Shown: piece by piece, positions 8,953 through 17,370 of the stretch
Layout of the letters: every line of letters begins with the position of its first letter
Numbering within the stretch: position 1 is the first letter of the stretch
Assembly (NCBI GenBank): GCA_031285845.1
Contig: JAITVK010000025.1
Location: 1 to 37,208, forward strand
Origin: Propionibacteriaceae bacterium
GTDB lineage: Bacteria; Actinomycetota; Actinomycetes; Propionibacteriales; Propionibacteriaceae
DNA length: 37,208 nucleotides
Direction of reading: 5' to 3'
The notes under the pieces: generated by a model
The model's database searches: none
What the model was told of the DNA's origin: nothing
Seen by the model: only the letters and a program-made list of their open reading frames with translations
Made by a program: the position numbers and the translations under genes

Positions 8953-9432
8953 ATGCCTGAATTGACCACCTCATGGCTGAGAAGCCTGGGATACGACATG
9001 CTGAACCAAGCTCAGCTGCTTGCCGTACTCAAAGAGGCGTACGAAGCGCTCCAGTTAGAAGTTGGCGGTCGCCTCACTCGAGCAATGACCGAGACGGAAA
9101 TGGAGACCTGGGACAGTTTTGACCGGCTCCCCGCGGCGATCGCCGACGAACGCCGATATGAGTGGTTGCAGAAGCACCGCCCTTATCACAGAAATATCGT
9201 AGCCACGGTGCACGCGGAACTCGAATTGAGACTTCGCGAAATTCGTCGGGAGTTTGATGATCTCCAAGACACGTGGAGTCCCACCGTGACGGAGATCACT
9301 ACCCCGGCCGAAGACACCAGGGTAACTCCGACATCTTCAAATGGCGGTAGCAGCAATCCAAGCGATGAGTCGCTGCCCACCGCACAGCCTAGCAACCCAC
9401 CAAGGCCACCATCCCCGCATAGAGAAAGCTGA
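8953..9432 (+). CDS. Small DUF5663-like protein, first gene of the RADAR-like operon
   Basis: A 159-aa protein of unknown function. Residues ~1-105 look all-helical: LRSLGYDMLNQAQLLAVLKEAYEALQLEVGGRL, then TETEMETWDSF, a WLQKHRPYHRNIV segment and a charged helix ending REIRREFDDL. The plan resembles the DUF5663 family by eye (LG..L...Q...L......LE..VG..L......e.e.W....D......WL....P.Y..IV). Residues ~106-159 are a Thr/Ser/Pro-rich, probably disordered tail. There is no signal peptide or membrane helix, so it is not a copy of the membrane RdrC/RdrD accessories described with RADAR. GGAAGG (8936-8941) precedes the ATG. The 3-nt gap to the ATPase implies co-translation and a role in the same system. 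Confidence 0.7.
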   Translation: MPELTTSWLRSLGYDMLNQAQLLAVLKEAYEALQLEVGGRLTRAMTETEMETWDSFDRLPAAIADERRYEWLQKHRPYHRNIVATVHAELELRLREIRREFDDLQDTWSPTVTEITTPAEDTRVTPTSSNGGSSNPSDESLPTAQPSNPPRPPSPHRES

Positions 9433-9435
9433 CTG

Positions 9436-11871
9436 ATGATTCCCGTTCAGATACTCGACACCGCGGCCAAAGAAGTCATTGAGCGTGTGCATCATCTTGC
9501 GGATGATGTCGACAGAGATTTCCTAGACGAGATCAGCCGCGACGACTGCGCGACCGCCCGCGCTCTTGACATTGCGCTGAAGCGAATCGTCGAACCCGCG
9601 CACCACGTGAGTCTCCACGGCGCGCGTGGCTCGGGAAAATCATCCGTCCTGAAAACAGTCCTTGAGACCCTCGCTCAAGATGAGCACGGCCGCTTCGTTG
9701 TCCTCCCACCTGTATCACCGGAGTTGTTGAATCGAGACACAAACCTCATCGATGTGCTGCTCGCTGCGCTCGACTACTCAATCCCGCGAATACTGCCAGA
9801 ACACGCCACTCCTCTCCAAGCAGCCGGACTTCACGAGGCGGTGGCTAACGCTAGGCGTAGCTCAGCCCTCAACCAGATCACCTCGACCGGGCGGCGCACT
9901 GGCGCTGCGACCGCAGTTGACCTCGAACGAATGATTGAAGCCTCAGCCGGGGGAACCGAACGCCTGTGGTTGACAATCCAAGTCCTCATCGCGCAAGTGG
10001 TGAACACGAAATCCACCTACCGAGCAGTCATCGTCTCAGTCGATGACTTTGACCTTGCCCCAGTGGAAAACGAACAGGTGATCCTCACAACGCTGCGCAC
10101 ATTCTCCTCGCTTCAGGGCGTCATTGTCATCACCACCGCCGATCCGGCCGATCTCATCGAGAATGCCCCTCCCGCGATGACGCAGGCAGGAGACAAAGAA
10201 GCTTCAGGCATTCAGAGAGCGAGCCGCGACTACTTGGCCCTGCAGCACCAATACGAGAAAGACCGCAATGCCCGGCTGAAGACCTTGCCCCTAGGCCAAC
10301 TTGTCAAGCTTCCACCAGTGCCATGGTCAGACCGACGGCTCGTGGCGCCTTTTCACAAAGGTCAAGAGTCCACCATTGGACAGAGCATGAGCAGACTGGA
10401 CGCGCTCATGTCCAAAGCGTGTGGCTTGACTATCCTTGAGAGAAACCTCCTCGTGAATGATCCCATCGCAGAGAGGCTTCGTCTGAAGGTGCGCGGTCTC
10501 GACCCACTTCCCTCGAACCTCAGACTATTGAGCTATTTATCTGAAAGCCTTGCGGTTCTTTCCGCCACTCTTCCCAACTTCCCAACTGAACTGGGCATAC
10601 AAGCAATATCTCAATCTCTGTTCCAGACCATTCAGCAACCCTTCGGTGCGAGCAAGCCACCGCAGCTCGACTGGGTCGCCGACTATGAGAACGAAGAGAA
10701 CACCTCTATTGTGTCTTTCGATTTCAGCGGGATACGGTCAAGCATCAAGAGTGGGAGGTGGACCAGCGACGATGCCCGCTCCTCGACCGTGACAGTCGAA
10801 CTCCGACCGATCGATGAAATGTTGTCGAGATGGAATGTTGGTGAGACTACGAGTCGTCAAGATCCATTGTCGAATCCCGGAGATTATGGGATCGCATTGG
10901 CCATCCAGGGGATCCTCCTAGACGCAACGTCGGGTTCACTCGAGTCCGGTGACACTCCGCACACATTCGGACTTGGGCAAAGCGACTTCGCTTGGTGCCA
11001 GTCCATCTCTATCAATAAGACAGAAACTGACGATCGATTCCTTTCACTCCCGCTATGCTCCAATCTCCGAACCACTATGCGGTCACTGGCTGGATGGAAC
11101 GCCATTACTGAAAGACACGACCGCGAGCACCTGAGGATCGATCAGCTCATGGCTTTGACTATCCACGCTGCGATCGACATTTTCTTCAAAGACACGTGGT
11201 TCGTGGCAGCGGAGGCCGAGACCGACTACGAAAAGGCCATGGAGGACCTCAGCGCAGCAGTCTCAGACTGTCTCGCCCGTTTCTCGAGAGAAGGATCACG
11301 AAAGGCAGGAGACCGCGAGCACCTCGTGGACTGGTACTGCTATTGGGTCCCCTCGCACTGGCATGAGTCCTTCTTCAGTCCGCTCCAGATCACAGCCTTC
11401 ATCCACACGATAAAAGACACGATGGGCGTTACTTCATTCACCCACAAGAGCCTCTCACGCTTCAACTATGTGAAAAGCGCGGTCGAACGTATTCGAGACA
11501 CGATCCGCACGTCGGGAACAGGGGCGGCGATCGAAGAAAACCAATGGTGCGGCGGCTACCGAACTCTGGTCGAAGTGGCCGAAGTCGTGCTCAATCCCGA
11601 GCAGATGGATACTTTCCGAGAACTGATCACCGCCTATGACCGCCACGCCACACGGCGATCCCTCGGAAGTCACGCCACGAGCGGCTCCACATCCAACCGC
11701 GAACCGGACAACGGCCCAGAAGACTGGCAACCACCACGGTCGCCTTCGGAGCTTAGGGAAGGCTTCACAGGAGAAACCAACCCGCCCCCCGATGAAGCAG
11801 AGTTTCCACGGCTCGCCCAAGCGCTCACTGACTTCACCGTCCAGCAGCTTCGTCGGTGGCCCACAGCCTAA
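9436..11871 (+). CDS. rdrA: RdrA-like P-loop ATPase of RADAR
   Basis: An 811-aa cytosolic ATPase. Walker A is GARGSGKS (residues 62-69). Walker B is AVIVSVDDFDL, with the acidic pair at residues 203-204. A sensor-like strand GVIVITTADP follows at about residue 225. The remaining ~580 residues are a long helical C-terminal region, and residues ~735-785 are Pro/Ser/Asn-rich and probably disordered. In RADAR, RdrA assembles into ring-like complexes and works with RdrB deaminase. That function is inferred here from pairing with a deaminase-like gene and matching size, not from a residue-level alignment. The start at 9436 is 3 nt after the small gene, with AGAGAAAG as ribosome site. The stop precedes the rdrB-like ATG by 14 nt. 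Confidence 0.75.
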   Translation: MIPVQILDTAAKEVIERVHHLADDVDRDFLDEISRDDCATARALDIALKRIVEPAHHVSLHGARGSGKSSVLKTVLETLAQDEHGRFVVLPPVSPELLNRDTNLIDVLLAALDYSIPRILPEHATPLQAAGLHEAVANARRSSALNQITSTGRRTGAATAVDLERMIEASAGGTERLWLTIQVLIAQVVNTKSTYRAVIVSVDDFDLAPVENEQVILTTLRTFSSLQGVIVITTADPADLIENAPPAMTQAGDKEASGIQRASRDYLALQHQYEKDRNARLKTLPLGQLVKLPPVPWSDRRLVAPFHKGQESTIGQSMSRLDALMSKACGLTILERNLLVNDPIAERLRLKVRGLDPLPSNLRLLSYLSESLAVLSATLPNFPTELGIQAISQSLFQTIQQPFGASKPPQLDWVADYENEENTSIVSFDFSGIRSSIKSGRWTSDDARSSTVTVELRPIDEMLSRWNVGETTSRQDPLSNPGDYGIALAIQGILLDATSGSLESGDTPHTFGLGQSDFAWCQSISINKTETDDRFLSLPLCSNLRTTMRSLAGWNAITERHDREHLRIDQLMALTIHAAIDIFFKDTWFVAAEAETDYEKAMEDLSAAVSDCLARFSREGSRKAGDREHLVDWYCYWVPSHWHESFFSPLQITAFIHTIKDTMGVTSFTHKSLSRFNYVKSAVERIRDTIRTSGTGAAIEENQWCGGYRTLVEVAEVVLNPEQMDTFRELITAYDRHATRRSLGSHATSGSTSNREPDNGPEDWQPPRSPSELREGFTGETNPPPDEAEFPRLAQALTDFTVQQLRRWPTA

Positions 11872-11876
11872 GGGAG
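11871..11876 (+). promoter_or_regulatory. Ribosome binding site deciding the rdrB-like start
   Basis: AGGGAG, overlapping the last base of the rdrA stop codon, lies 9 nt upstream of the ATG at 11886. This supports 11886 over the earlier in-frame start at 11856 that lies inside rdrA. Confidence 0.6.
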
Positions 11877-11885
11877 TCATGCAAC

Positions 11886-14063
11886 ATGCTTGATGGTGTC
11901 GGCGCCTTCATTCTGTCCGAGATCTTTGATCCTCGGTATCTTGGCGATGAGAAAACCGTTGTGGACCGCGCGCTGGACTGGAACGGCGACAAGGAATCGG
12001 CGACCAGCGCATGGGCTCTTCGCGTGGCCGAGTCGCGACTCATGACTGGCGATGCCGCGAAGGAATCGGTCCGCGATCTTTTAACCCGCAAAAGCTACTG
12101 GAACAGACGAGAAGGATTCGACCCTCTTGAGTATCTCGGCAGACACCGATTCGACGCGACAGATTTGGAGTCCGGTCGCAGTTCGCTAATCGTTGATCTC
12201 TGCGGTCAGTACCAGCCTCGTAAGGAAGCTGAACCAGCCGAGGTCGTCCCAGTCACGGACTCTCATGTGCATGCTGGCCTGGCGTTCAGCCGCAGAGAGC
12301 TCGCACGAACTCTGACAACTCCAACCAAGTTCGCTTACTCCCCCGGTAACCTGCAGTCTGGCAAAGTGACCGTTCTGGCAGCTTCCCTCCGGTTCTCGAT
12401 ATGGGTTCTCAATGCCTGGCACACCGAGCATATGAGCGGTCGCAAAACCAGCCCCGCTCCGTGCGCGACAAGCTGGCTCAAGGTCATCAACGGTTCATTT
12501 TGGAGCCGCATCAGGAAGCTACTGGACACCCCTTGGGAAGTTCAACACTGGCACGAAGACGGCTCCCCAGCAAATCTGCTTTACCAAGAACTCCAAGAGC
12601 TGGACACTGATAAGTGGAACAGTCTCACGCCAACCGACCTTCCGCCGATTCCTGATCTCCTGGCGTCACTCAGTGGGGACGGCCTATTCCAAGCGATGGA
12701 CGATGCCAGACGACACTTCACCGTGAACACCATTCGCGCGATGATGACTCTGTTTAGCCCCATAACATCGGTTGTTGGCGAGGGTTTTGCGGCTTTTCAA
12801 GAACGCACGCTCGCCGCGGGGCGCCTTCGTTCTGTCTTGTTTCCAAAACACGACCCGTCGGAGCATCGGCAACTCTCCGAACGCACTCGCCAAGCGAATT
12901 CCATCTCCGCCGCCTTAACCTCCTACCCCAGCCCATTTGAGTGCGTCGGACTTGAACTTCGACGAGAGATCGATGCTCATTCCACTGTGAGCGAAGCCGC
13001 CATTGATGTTCTGGAGTCTGTGAGCAAGGGATGGCTGACTATCGAACAAGTCCTCAAAATGAACCCAGGCCTGAAATCGTTCGCCAGCCCAGTCTCATTC
13101 CAGCGCCCACGCCCCGCTTGGTGGAGTGAGGATCTATCCTGGAGCACACGCAGAGACTCCCCGTGGGCGATTGAACGCTTCGGATTGCGAGGATCCGACT
13201 TGCGTCACGCGCAGGCCTGGCAGGCTTTGAGCTATACCAGCATCACAGCCAAAGGCCTGCTCACAGCGCGCGACGCATTCAATCGAAAGGCCACAGAACT
13301 GTTACCGCAGTCGGCATCTGCGCTCACCTTCGATGTTGTCGTGAAGTCGGTCGATGTCTCCGGGACAGAATTGCGCCACCCCACCTGGATGTACGTCTCC
13401 GCTATTCGGTGGATCCGCGCCCAGGGCGCGGATTTGACTTACACCGCGCACGCCGGCGAGAGCTTCGAACGCGGGTTCAGTGGCTTAAGAACCATTGGCG
13501 AGCTCTATCTCGGGGACGATTCAACCTCCAGCCATCCACCGAGTCGAATCGGGCACGCTCTCGCCCTGCACGCCGAGTCGCGATATCGTATAGCAGCTCA
13601 GCACCGCCACCAGCGATACACCAGCAGCCCGCACCGTTTCACAGAGATGCTCTTCGATCTATGCTACCTTTTTTACTTATGCATGAATGACTCTCACTTC
13701 GAGCCGTCGCGGTCGGGTGTCGACTCATTGATCCAGGAACTCGTCAAACCCTCTAAGATCCCATCACACATCTGGGCTGATGCATTCATACTCCTACACA
13801 CCCCCGATGTCACCCGCCAGGTCACCGACGGATTTAGACTGGGCTCACACGACACAGTGCGGCTCCTTCCACCTCACGGTCTTCCCGGGTCTTCCACTGC
13901 GACCCCAGCTCTCGGCGGGCTCTCGCCCTACGATCTGGCGTGCGACGGAAAACTCCTCCTCGCACCCCGCCCGAAAGAACAAGATGCCTACAATGCTGCG
14001 GTAATTTGTCTTGGGGGCTATTACAGGAATACCCCAGCATCCGTCGCCAGGGTTCGGCGCTGA
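11886..14063 (+). CDS. rdrB: RdrB-like adenosine deaminase, N-terminal part (frame ends early)
   Basis: 725 aa. It carries the first three metal/catalytic signatures of the adenosine deaminase family: DSHVHAG with H127/H129 (zinc-binding HxH), YTAHAGESF with H522 and E525 (HAGE, the general acid/base motif), and RIGHAL with H557 (RIGH, transition-state histidine). The ~390 residues between HxH and HAGE exceed ordinary adenosine deaminases, as expected for the enlarged RdrB fold. The frame stops at TGA 14061-14063, before the CPxSN and SxDDP motifs. Those occur in the +1 frame immediately after (next entry). In a working RADAR system this protein deaminates adenosine or ATP-derived substrates during phage infection. 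As it stands this chain lacks the zinc-binding Asp. Confidence 0.72.
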   Translation: MLDGVGAFILSEIFDPRYLGDEKTVVDRALDWNGDKESATSAWALRVAESRLMTGDAAKESVRDLLTRKSYWNRREGFDPLEYLGRHRFDATDLESGRSSLIVDLCGQYQPRKEAEPAEVVPVTDSHVHAGLAFSRRELARTLTTPTKFAYSPGNLQSGKVTVLAASLRFSIWVLNAWHTEHMSGRKTSPAPCATSWLKVINGSFWSRIRKLLDTPWEVQHWHEDGSPANLLYQELQELDTDKWNSLTPTDLPPIPDLLASLSGDGLFQAMDDARRHFTVNTIRAMMTLFSPITSVVGEGFAAFQERTLAAGRLRSVLFPKHDPSEHRQLSERTRQANSISAALTSYPSPFECVGLELRREIDAHSTVSEAAIDVLESVSKGWLTIEQVLKMNPGLKSFASPVSFQRPRPAWWSEDLSWSTRRDSPWAIERFGLRGSDLRHAQAWQALSYTSITAKGLLTARDAFNRKATELLPQSASALTFDVVVKSVDVSGTELRHPTWMYVSAIRWIRAQGADLTYTAHAGESFERGFSGLRTIGELYLGDDSTSSHPPSRIGHALALHAESRYRIAAQHRHQRYTSSPHRFTEMLFDLCYLFYLCMNDSHFEPSRSGVDSLIQELVKPSKIPSHIWADAFILLHTPDVTRQVTDGFRLGSHDTVRLLPPHGLPGSSTATPALGGLSPYDLACDGKLLLAPRPKEQDAYNAAVICLGGYYRNTPASVARVRR

Positions 14064-14079
14064 CACATCCGGGGTCCCG

Positions 14080-14535
14080 ATGACTCACATTCCCCGCGAC
14101 CTTGAGGACAGGATCGCGTCATGCCTCGCACATCACGAAAAGAGGGTTGCGCGACTCCTACTCCAGAAGATCAAGCGCACGGAAACGGTCCTTGAGATGT
14201 GCCCCGTGTCAAACCTGACCATCGCTGGTCTCTCCGACTTCTCCAGACACCCCTTCTGGCCCCTGACAAAAGATCCCGAAGTTCACGTGTCGATTAGCTC
14301 TGACAACCCACTGATATTCGGCGGCTTCTCGCACAACGACATCGATTCGCTCCGTTCATCATGGAATCACCATAATAAAGCCGTTCGTAAGCGCATTGAC
14401 CGTTGCTGGCACTGCCTTCCAAGCAACTCGCCTATCACCGCCGCCATGGCCAGACAGGTGTCTGCAATCGCTAAAGAATCGATTGCCATGCTAACTGATG
14501 CCACAATCAACCATGAACTAGGTCTCTCGTATTAG
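14080..14535 (+). pseudogene. rdrB: C-terminal part of the RdrB-like deaminase in the +1 frame
   Basis: 151 aa from the ATG at 14080; the frame is open back to 14005. It holds the deaminase C-terminal signatures missing from the preceding gene: TVLEMCPVSNLTI (E.CPxSN), HPFWPL and HVSISSDNPLIFGG (the SxDDP loop). The first Asp (codon 14302) is the expected zinc ligand; the second, normally Asp, is Asn (codon 14305). The ATG has only a weak CCGGGG upstream. Skipping one base between 14005 and 14063 would fuse it to the upstream frame and give about 880 aa. Listed as pseudogene because a frameshift is the simplest reading; sequencing error, programmed frameshifting or a genuine split enzyme remain possible. 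Confidence 0.65.
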
Positions 14536-14683
14536 CCACAAACCACGTGTGTGAACAACGGCCCGAATCCCGCGCTCAACCGACAACATGCTGCGACAGC
14601 CCACCTCCAAGATTCATGTACTGAGACCAACGCGTTGTCACTGACTTCTGCTTGCCCCCTTTTGACCCTCGACGCACGACTGG

Positions 14684-14744
14684 CCAGATCAGTCCTGACC
14701 GCCGCCAACGCCGGGTCAGCCTCTCTCCCTGAGACCTGATCTGG
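14684..14744. terminator. Possible bidirectional terminator between the RADAR-like locus and the P-type ATPase
   Basis: CCAGATCA (14684-14691) pairs perfectly with TGATCTGG (14737-14744). An inner stem CTGACC (14695-14700) with GGTCAG (14714-14719) lies within it. The position between convergent genes fits a terminator, but no T-run follows on either strand. Confidence 0.35.
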
Positions 14745-14760
14745 GTCACAACGACTGACC

Positions 14761-17274
14761 TCACCGTCGTACCATCTGCTCGTCATGGACCCGGACGGGT
14801 TTGACGAAACTGCGGGCCCGGCGCACCCGGTGGGCGATCTCAACCACCACTGCGCCGCAACCGCCGATCAACAAGGCCAGTGGCCACTCAGCGCTCGGCA
14901 GGTTGAGTTGGAAGAAGGTCTGCGGAAGTGGCAGGAGGAAGGCGCCGACTGCCAAGACGACCAGTGTGACGATTAGCGTGATCTTCCACCAGTTCAAGGG
15001 GCGCGCCAAGACGCCCAACAGCCAGAAGAAGACGACGAACAGGACGACCAGACCCAAGGTGCTGCGCTCGGTCTGAGCTCCTTGACCGATGATGAACGCG
15101 ACGAAGGTTGCCACCCCGGCGGCGACACCGGCCGGAATCGACAGCGACAGCACTCGCGTCAAGAACCCAGGGACGTACTTGCGTTTGTTCGGTCCGAGCG
15201 CCAAAATCGCGGCAGGAATCCCGATCGTCAGCATCGACAACAGCGTCATGTGCCTCGGCAGGAACGGGAACGCGACCCCGAGGATCGCCGTGCAGGCCAA
15301 CAGGCACGTGGCCATGACGTTTTTGGTCACGAACAGGGAAGCCACCCGTTCGACGTTGCCGATCAGGCGGCGACCCTCCGCCAACACTTTCGGCATATGC
15401 GCGAACGACGAATCCAGTAAGACGATTTGCGCGACCGCTTTGGTCGCTTGAGCGCCGTTGCCCATCGCGATGCCGATGTCGGCGTCTTTCAACGCCAGAA
15501 CGTCGTTGACCCCATCGCCGGTCATCGCGACAGTGTGCCCGCGCGATTTCAGCGCATTTACGATCAGGCGTTTCTTCTCAGGAGTGACCCGACCGAACAC
15601 GGTGATCCCTTCCACCAACTCGGCCAGTTCCTCGACTGTGTCAGGCAGAGTACGAGCGTCGACCACCGCGCCAGGGATGTCACGCCCGGGCATGGGGTGG
15701 GACTGATCGACCCCGGACATGTCGCTGGGACGAACATCGACCGCCGACTGAGGATCAGTCACGTTGAGACCGACACGACGGGCCACCGCCGCCACCGTGA
15801 CCGGGTTGTCACCGGAGATCACTTTGACCATCACGTCCTGGCTGGCGAAGTACGCCAAGGTCTCGGCCGCGTCGGAGCGAATCGCTTCAGTCAGTCGGAC
15901 CAGCGCGACCGGTGTGATCTGGCCCCACTGTTCCATGTCATCCACTTTCGCCAACACGATGACCCTGACACCGGCGGCCGCCAACGGTTCGACCACCCCC
16001 AGCAGGTCAGCGTCGGAGCCGGCAACCACCTCAGGGGCCCCCATCACCCAGGCTTGACCGTCATCCAATTCGACCGCTGAGAATTTGCGCGCCGATGAGA
16101 ACGGCACCCTGGCTGTCGCCTGCGCCACCGATTCAGGCACGCGAGCCGCGATCGCTTGAGCCGTCGCATTAGGAGCCGGATCGTGAGCGAAGACCCCCAG
16201 CGCCGCCATCGCGGCCGCCTCGTCAGCCCCAGGCAGGACATCGACGCGGTCGAAGACAATCTCGCCTTGAGTCAAGGTTCCCGTTTTATCCAAACAGATG
16301 ATGTCGACACGGGCCAGACCTTCGACGGCAGGCAACTCCTGAATCAGCGCCTGCTGGCGGGTCAGTTGGAGCGCGGCCAACAGAAAAGCCAACGTCGTCA
16401 ACAGGACGAGACCTTCCGGAACCAGCGCCACCAGCCCGCCGCTCGACCGCAGAACGATCGTGCGCCACTCGGCTTTCACACCATCCCATGATCGATCCGA
16501 CAAGCCACGATACTGGGCGATCAACGCCACAGGGAACATGACCACCACGACCCAGGTGATCCATTTGAGAAGACGATTGGTCGACGCCTGGACTTCGGAG
16601 TACGCCCGCGTGAACACCTTGGCCTCATGCGCCAGGCGCTGAGCGGTCGACGCCTGACCGACCACGGCCGCCCGAAAACGTCCTGTGCCGGCGACCACCA
16701 CCGTACCCGAATAGGCCGACTGGCCGACCTGTTTGTCGACCGCGTCAGACTCCCCCGTCAGATTCGACTCGTCGATCTCCAGATTGTCGGCCACCAACAC
16801 TGGACCATCGGCAGGAATCTGATCCCCCGGTTTCAGACACACCAAATCGCCTTCGACGATCTGGGCGACGTCGATCACCTGCTGTTCACCGTCACGAGTC
16901 ACCGTGGCCGTCGGCGCATGCAACACCGCCAACGAGTCGAGCTTGTGCTTGGCGTACCACTCCTGCCCGATCCCCAACACCGAGTTGAGGACCAGCGCGA
17001 TCCCGAACAAACCATCGATGTACGACCCGGTGAGGATCACCAAGACGAACAACGCTCCCAACAGCGCGTTGAACCGCGTGAAAACGTTGTCCTTGATGAT
17101 CTGTCCCAACGAACGCGATGTCACCTGCGCGACAGTGTTGGCTTTGCCAAGCGCGAGAAGCTCAGCCACTTCGTCGCCGGTCAAACCTTGGGTCAGGTAC
17201 TGCTCAGACACCGAAGCCAACGGCGCTGAGATGGGCGACGCTGACGCCGATGGAGGAAGAACCGACGAATTCAT
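14761..17274 (-). CDS. ctpE: CtpE-like P-type cation-transporting ATPase
   Basis: An 837-aa integral membrane pump. It shows the actuator-loop TGES motif (ESNLTGESDA, near residue 172), the TM4 motif VPEGL (GLVALVPEGLVLL, near 285), the phosphorylation site DKTGTLT (near 328) and the hinge TGDGVNDVLALKDADIGIAMG (near 584), and a C-terminal set of membrane helices from about 640 to the end. The PEGL intramembrane motif, the QELPAVEGLARVD segment before the phosphorylation site and overall length resemble mycobacterial CtpE, reported as a Ca2+ transporter. Heavy-metal CPx and Kdp types are excluded by this motif. The ion is inferred, not shown. The ATG at 17274 lacks a strong ribosome site. It is convergent with the defence cassette and separated by 96 nt from the oleate hydratase stop. 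Confidence 0.8.
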   Translation of the reverse strand: MNSSVLPPSASASPISAPLASVSEQYLTQGLTGDEVAELLALGKANTVAQVTSRSLGQIIKDNVFTRFNALLGALFVLVILTGSYIDGLFGIALVLNSVLGIGQEWYAKHKLDSLAVLHAPTATVTRDGEQQVIDVAQIVEGDLVCLKPGDQIPADGPVLVADNLEIDESNLTGESDAVDKQVGQSAYSGTVVVAGTGRFRAAVVGQASTAQRLAHEAKVFTRAYSEVQASTNRLLKWITWVVVVMFPVALIAQYRGLSDRSWDGVKAEWRTIVLRSSGGLVALVPEGLVLLTTLAFLLAALQLTRQQALIQELPAVEGLARVDIICLDKTGTLTQGEIVFDRVDVLPGADEAAAMAALGVFAHDPAPNATAQAIAARVPESVAQATARVPFSSARKFSAVELDDGQAWVMGAPEVVAGSDADLLGVVEPLAAAGVRVIVLAKVDDMEQWGQITPVALVRLTEAIRSDAAETLAYFASQDVMVKVISGDNPVTVAAVARRVGLNVTDPQSAVDVRPSDMSGVDQSHPMPGRDIPGAVVDARTLPDTVEELAELVEGITVFGRVTPEKKRLIVNALKSRGHTVAMTGDGVNDVLALKDADIGIAMGNGAQATKAVAQIVLLDSSFAHMPKVLAEGRRLIGNVERVASLFVTKNVMATCLLACTAILGVAFPFLPRHMTLLSMLTIGIPAAILALGPNKRKYVPGFLTRVLSLSIPAGVAAGVATFVAFIIGQGAQTERSTLGLVVLFVVFFWLLGVLARPLNWWKITLIVTLVVLAVGAFLLPLPQTFFQLNLPSAEWPLALLIGGCGAVVVEIAHRVRRARSFVKPVRVHDEQMVRR

Positions 17275-17370
17275 GTCATCATCATACGAGAGGATTCGGC
17301 GTGCCTGATGCCGATTCGTCCCTGGCTCGTCCCGGAACTGTCCCCCCGCAAGGTGTGCAGACGCTTCCGC

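Larger units (their letters stand above)
8953..14535 (+). other. Probable RADAR-type anti-phage defence locus
   Basis: A run of plus-strand genes between host-type genes on the opposite strand: small DUF5663-like protein, large P-loop ATPase and adenosine-deaminase-like protein in two frames. Gene gaps are 3 nt (small protein to ATPase) and 14 nt (ATPase to deaminase), so this is one transcription unit. In known RADAR systems a large ATPase (RdrA) is paired with a divergent adenosine deaminase (RdrB), and both are required for phage restriction. The protein sizes (811 aa; about 880 aa if the deaminase frames are joined) agree. Third-position A/T is visibly higher than in flanking genes, consistent with transfer. 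Confidence 0.72.

Noticed and set aside
8702-14760. tRNA gene, integrase or attachment site at the borders of the defence cassette
   Set aside because: Neither border (8702-8952, 14536-14760) shows a tRNA, a matching direct repeat or a recombinase gene, so the mode of acquisition cannot be stated.
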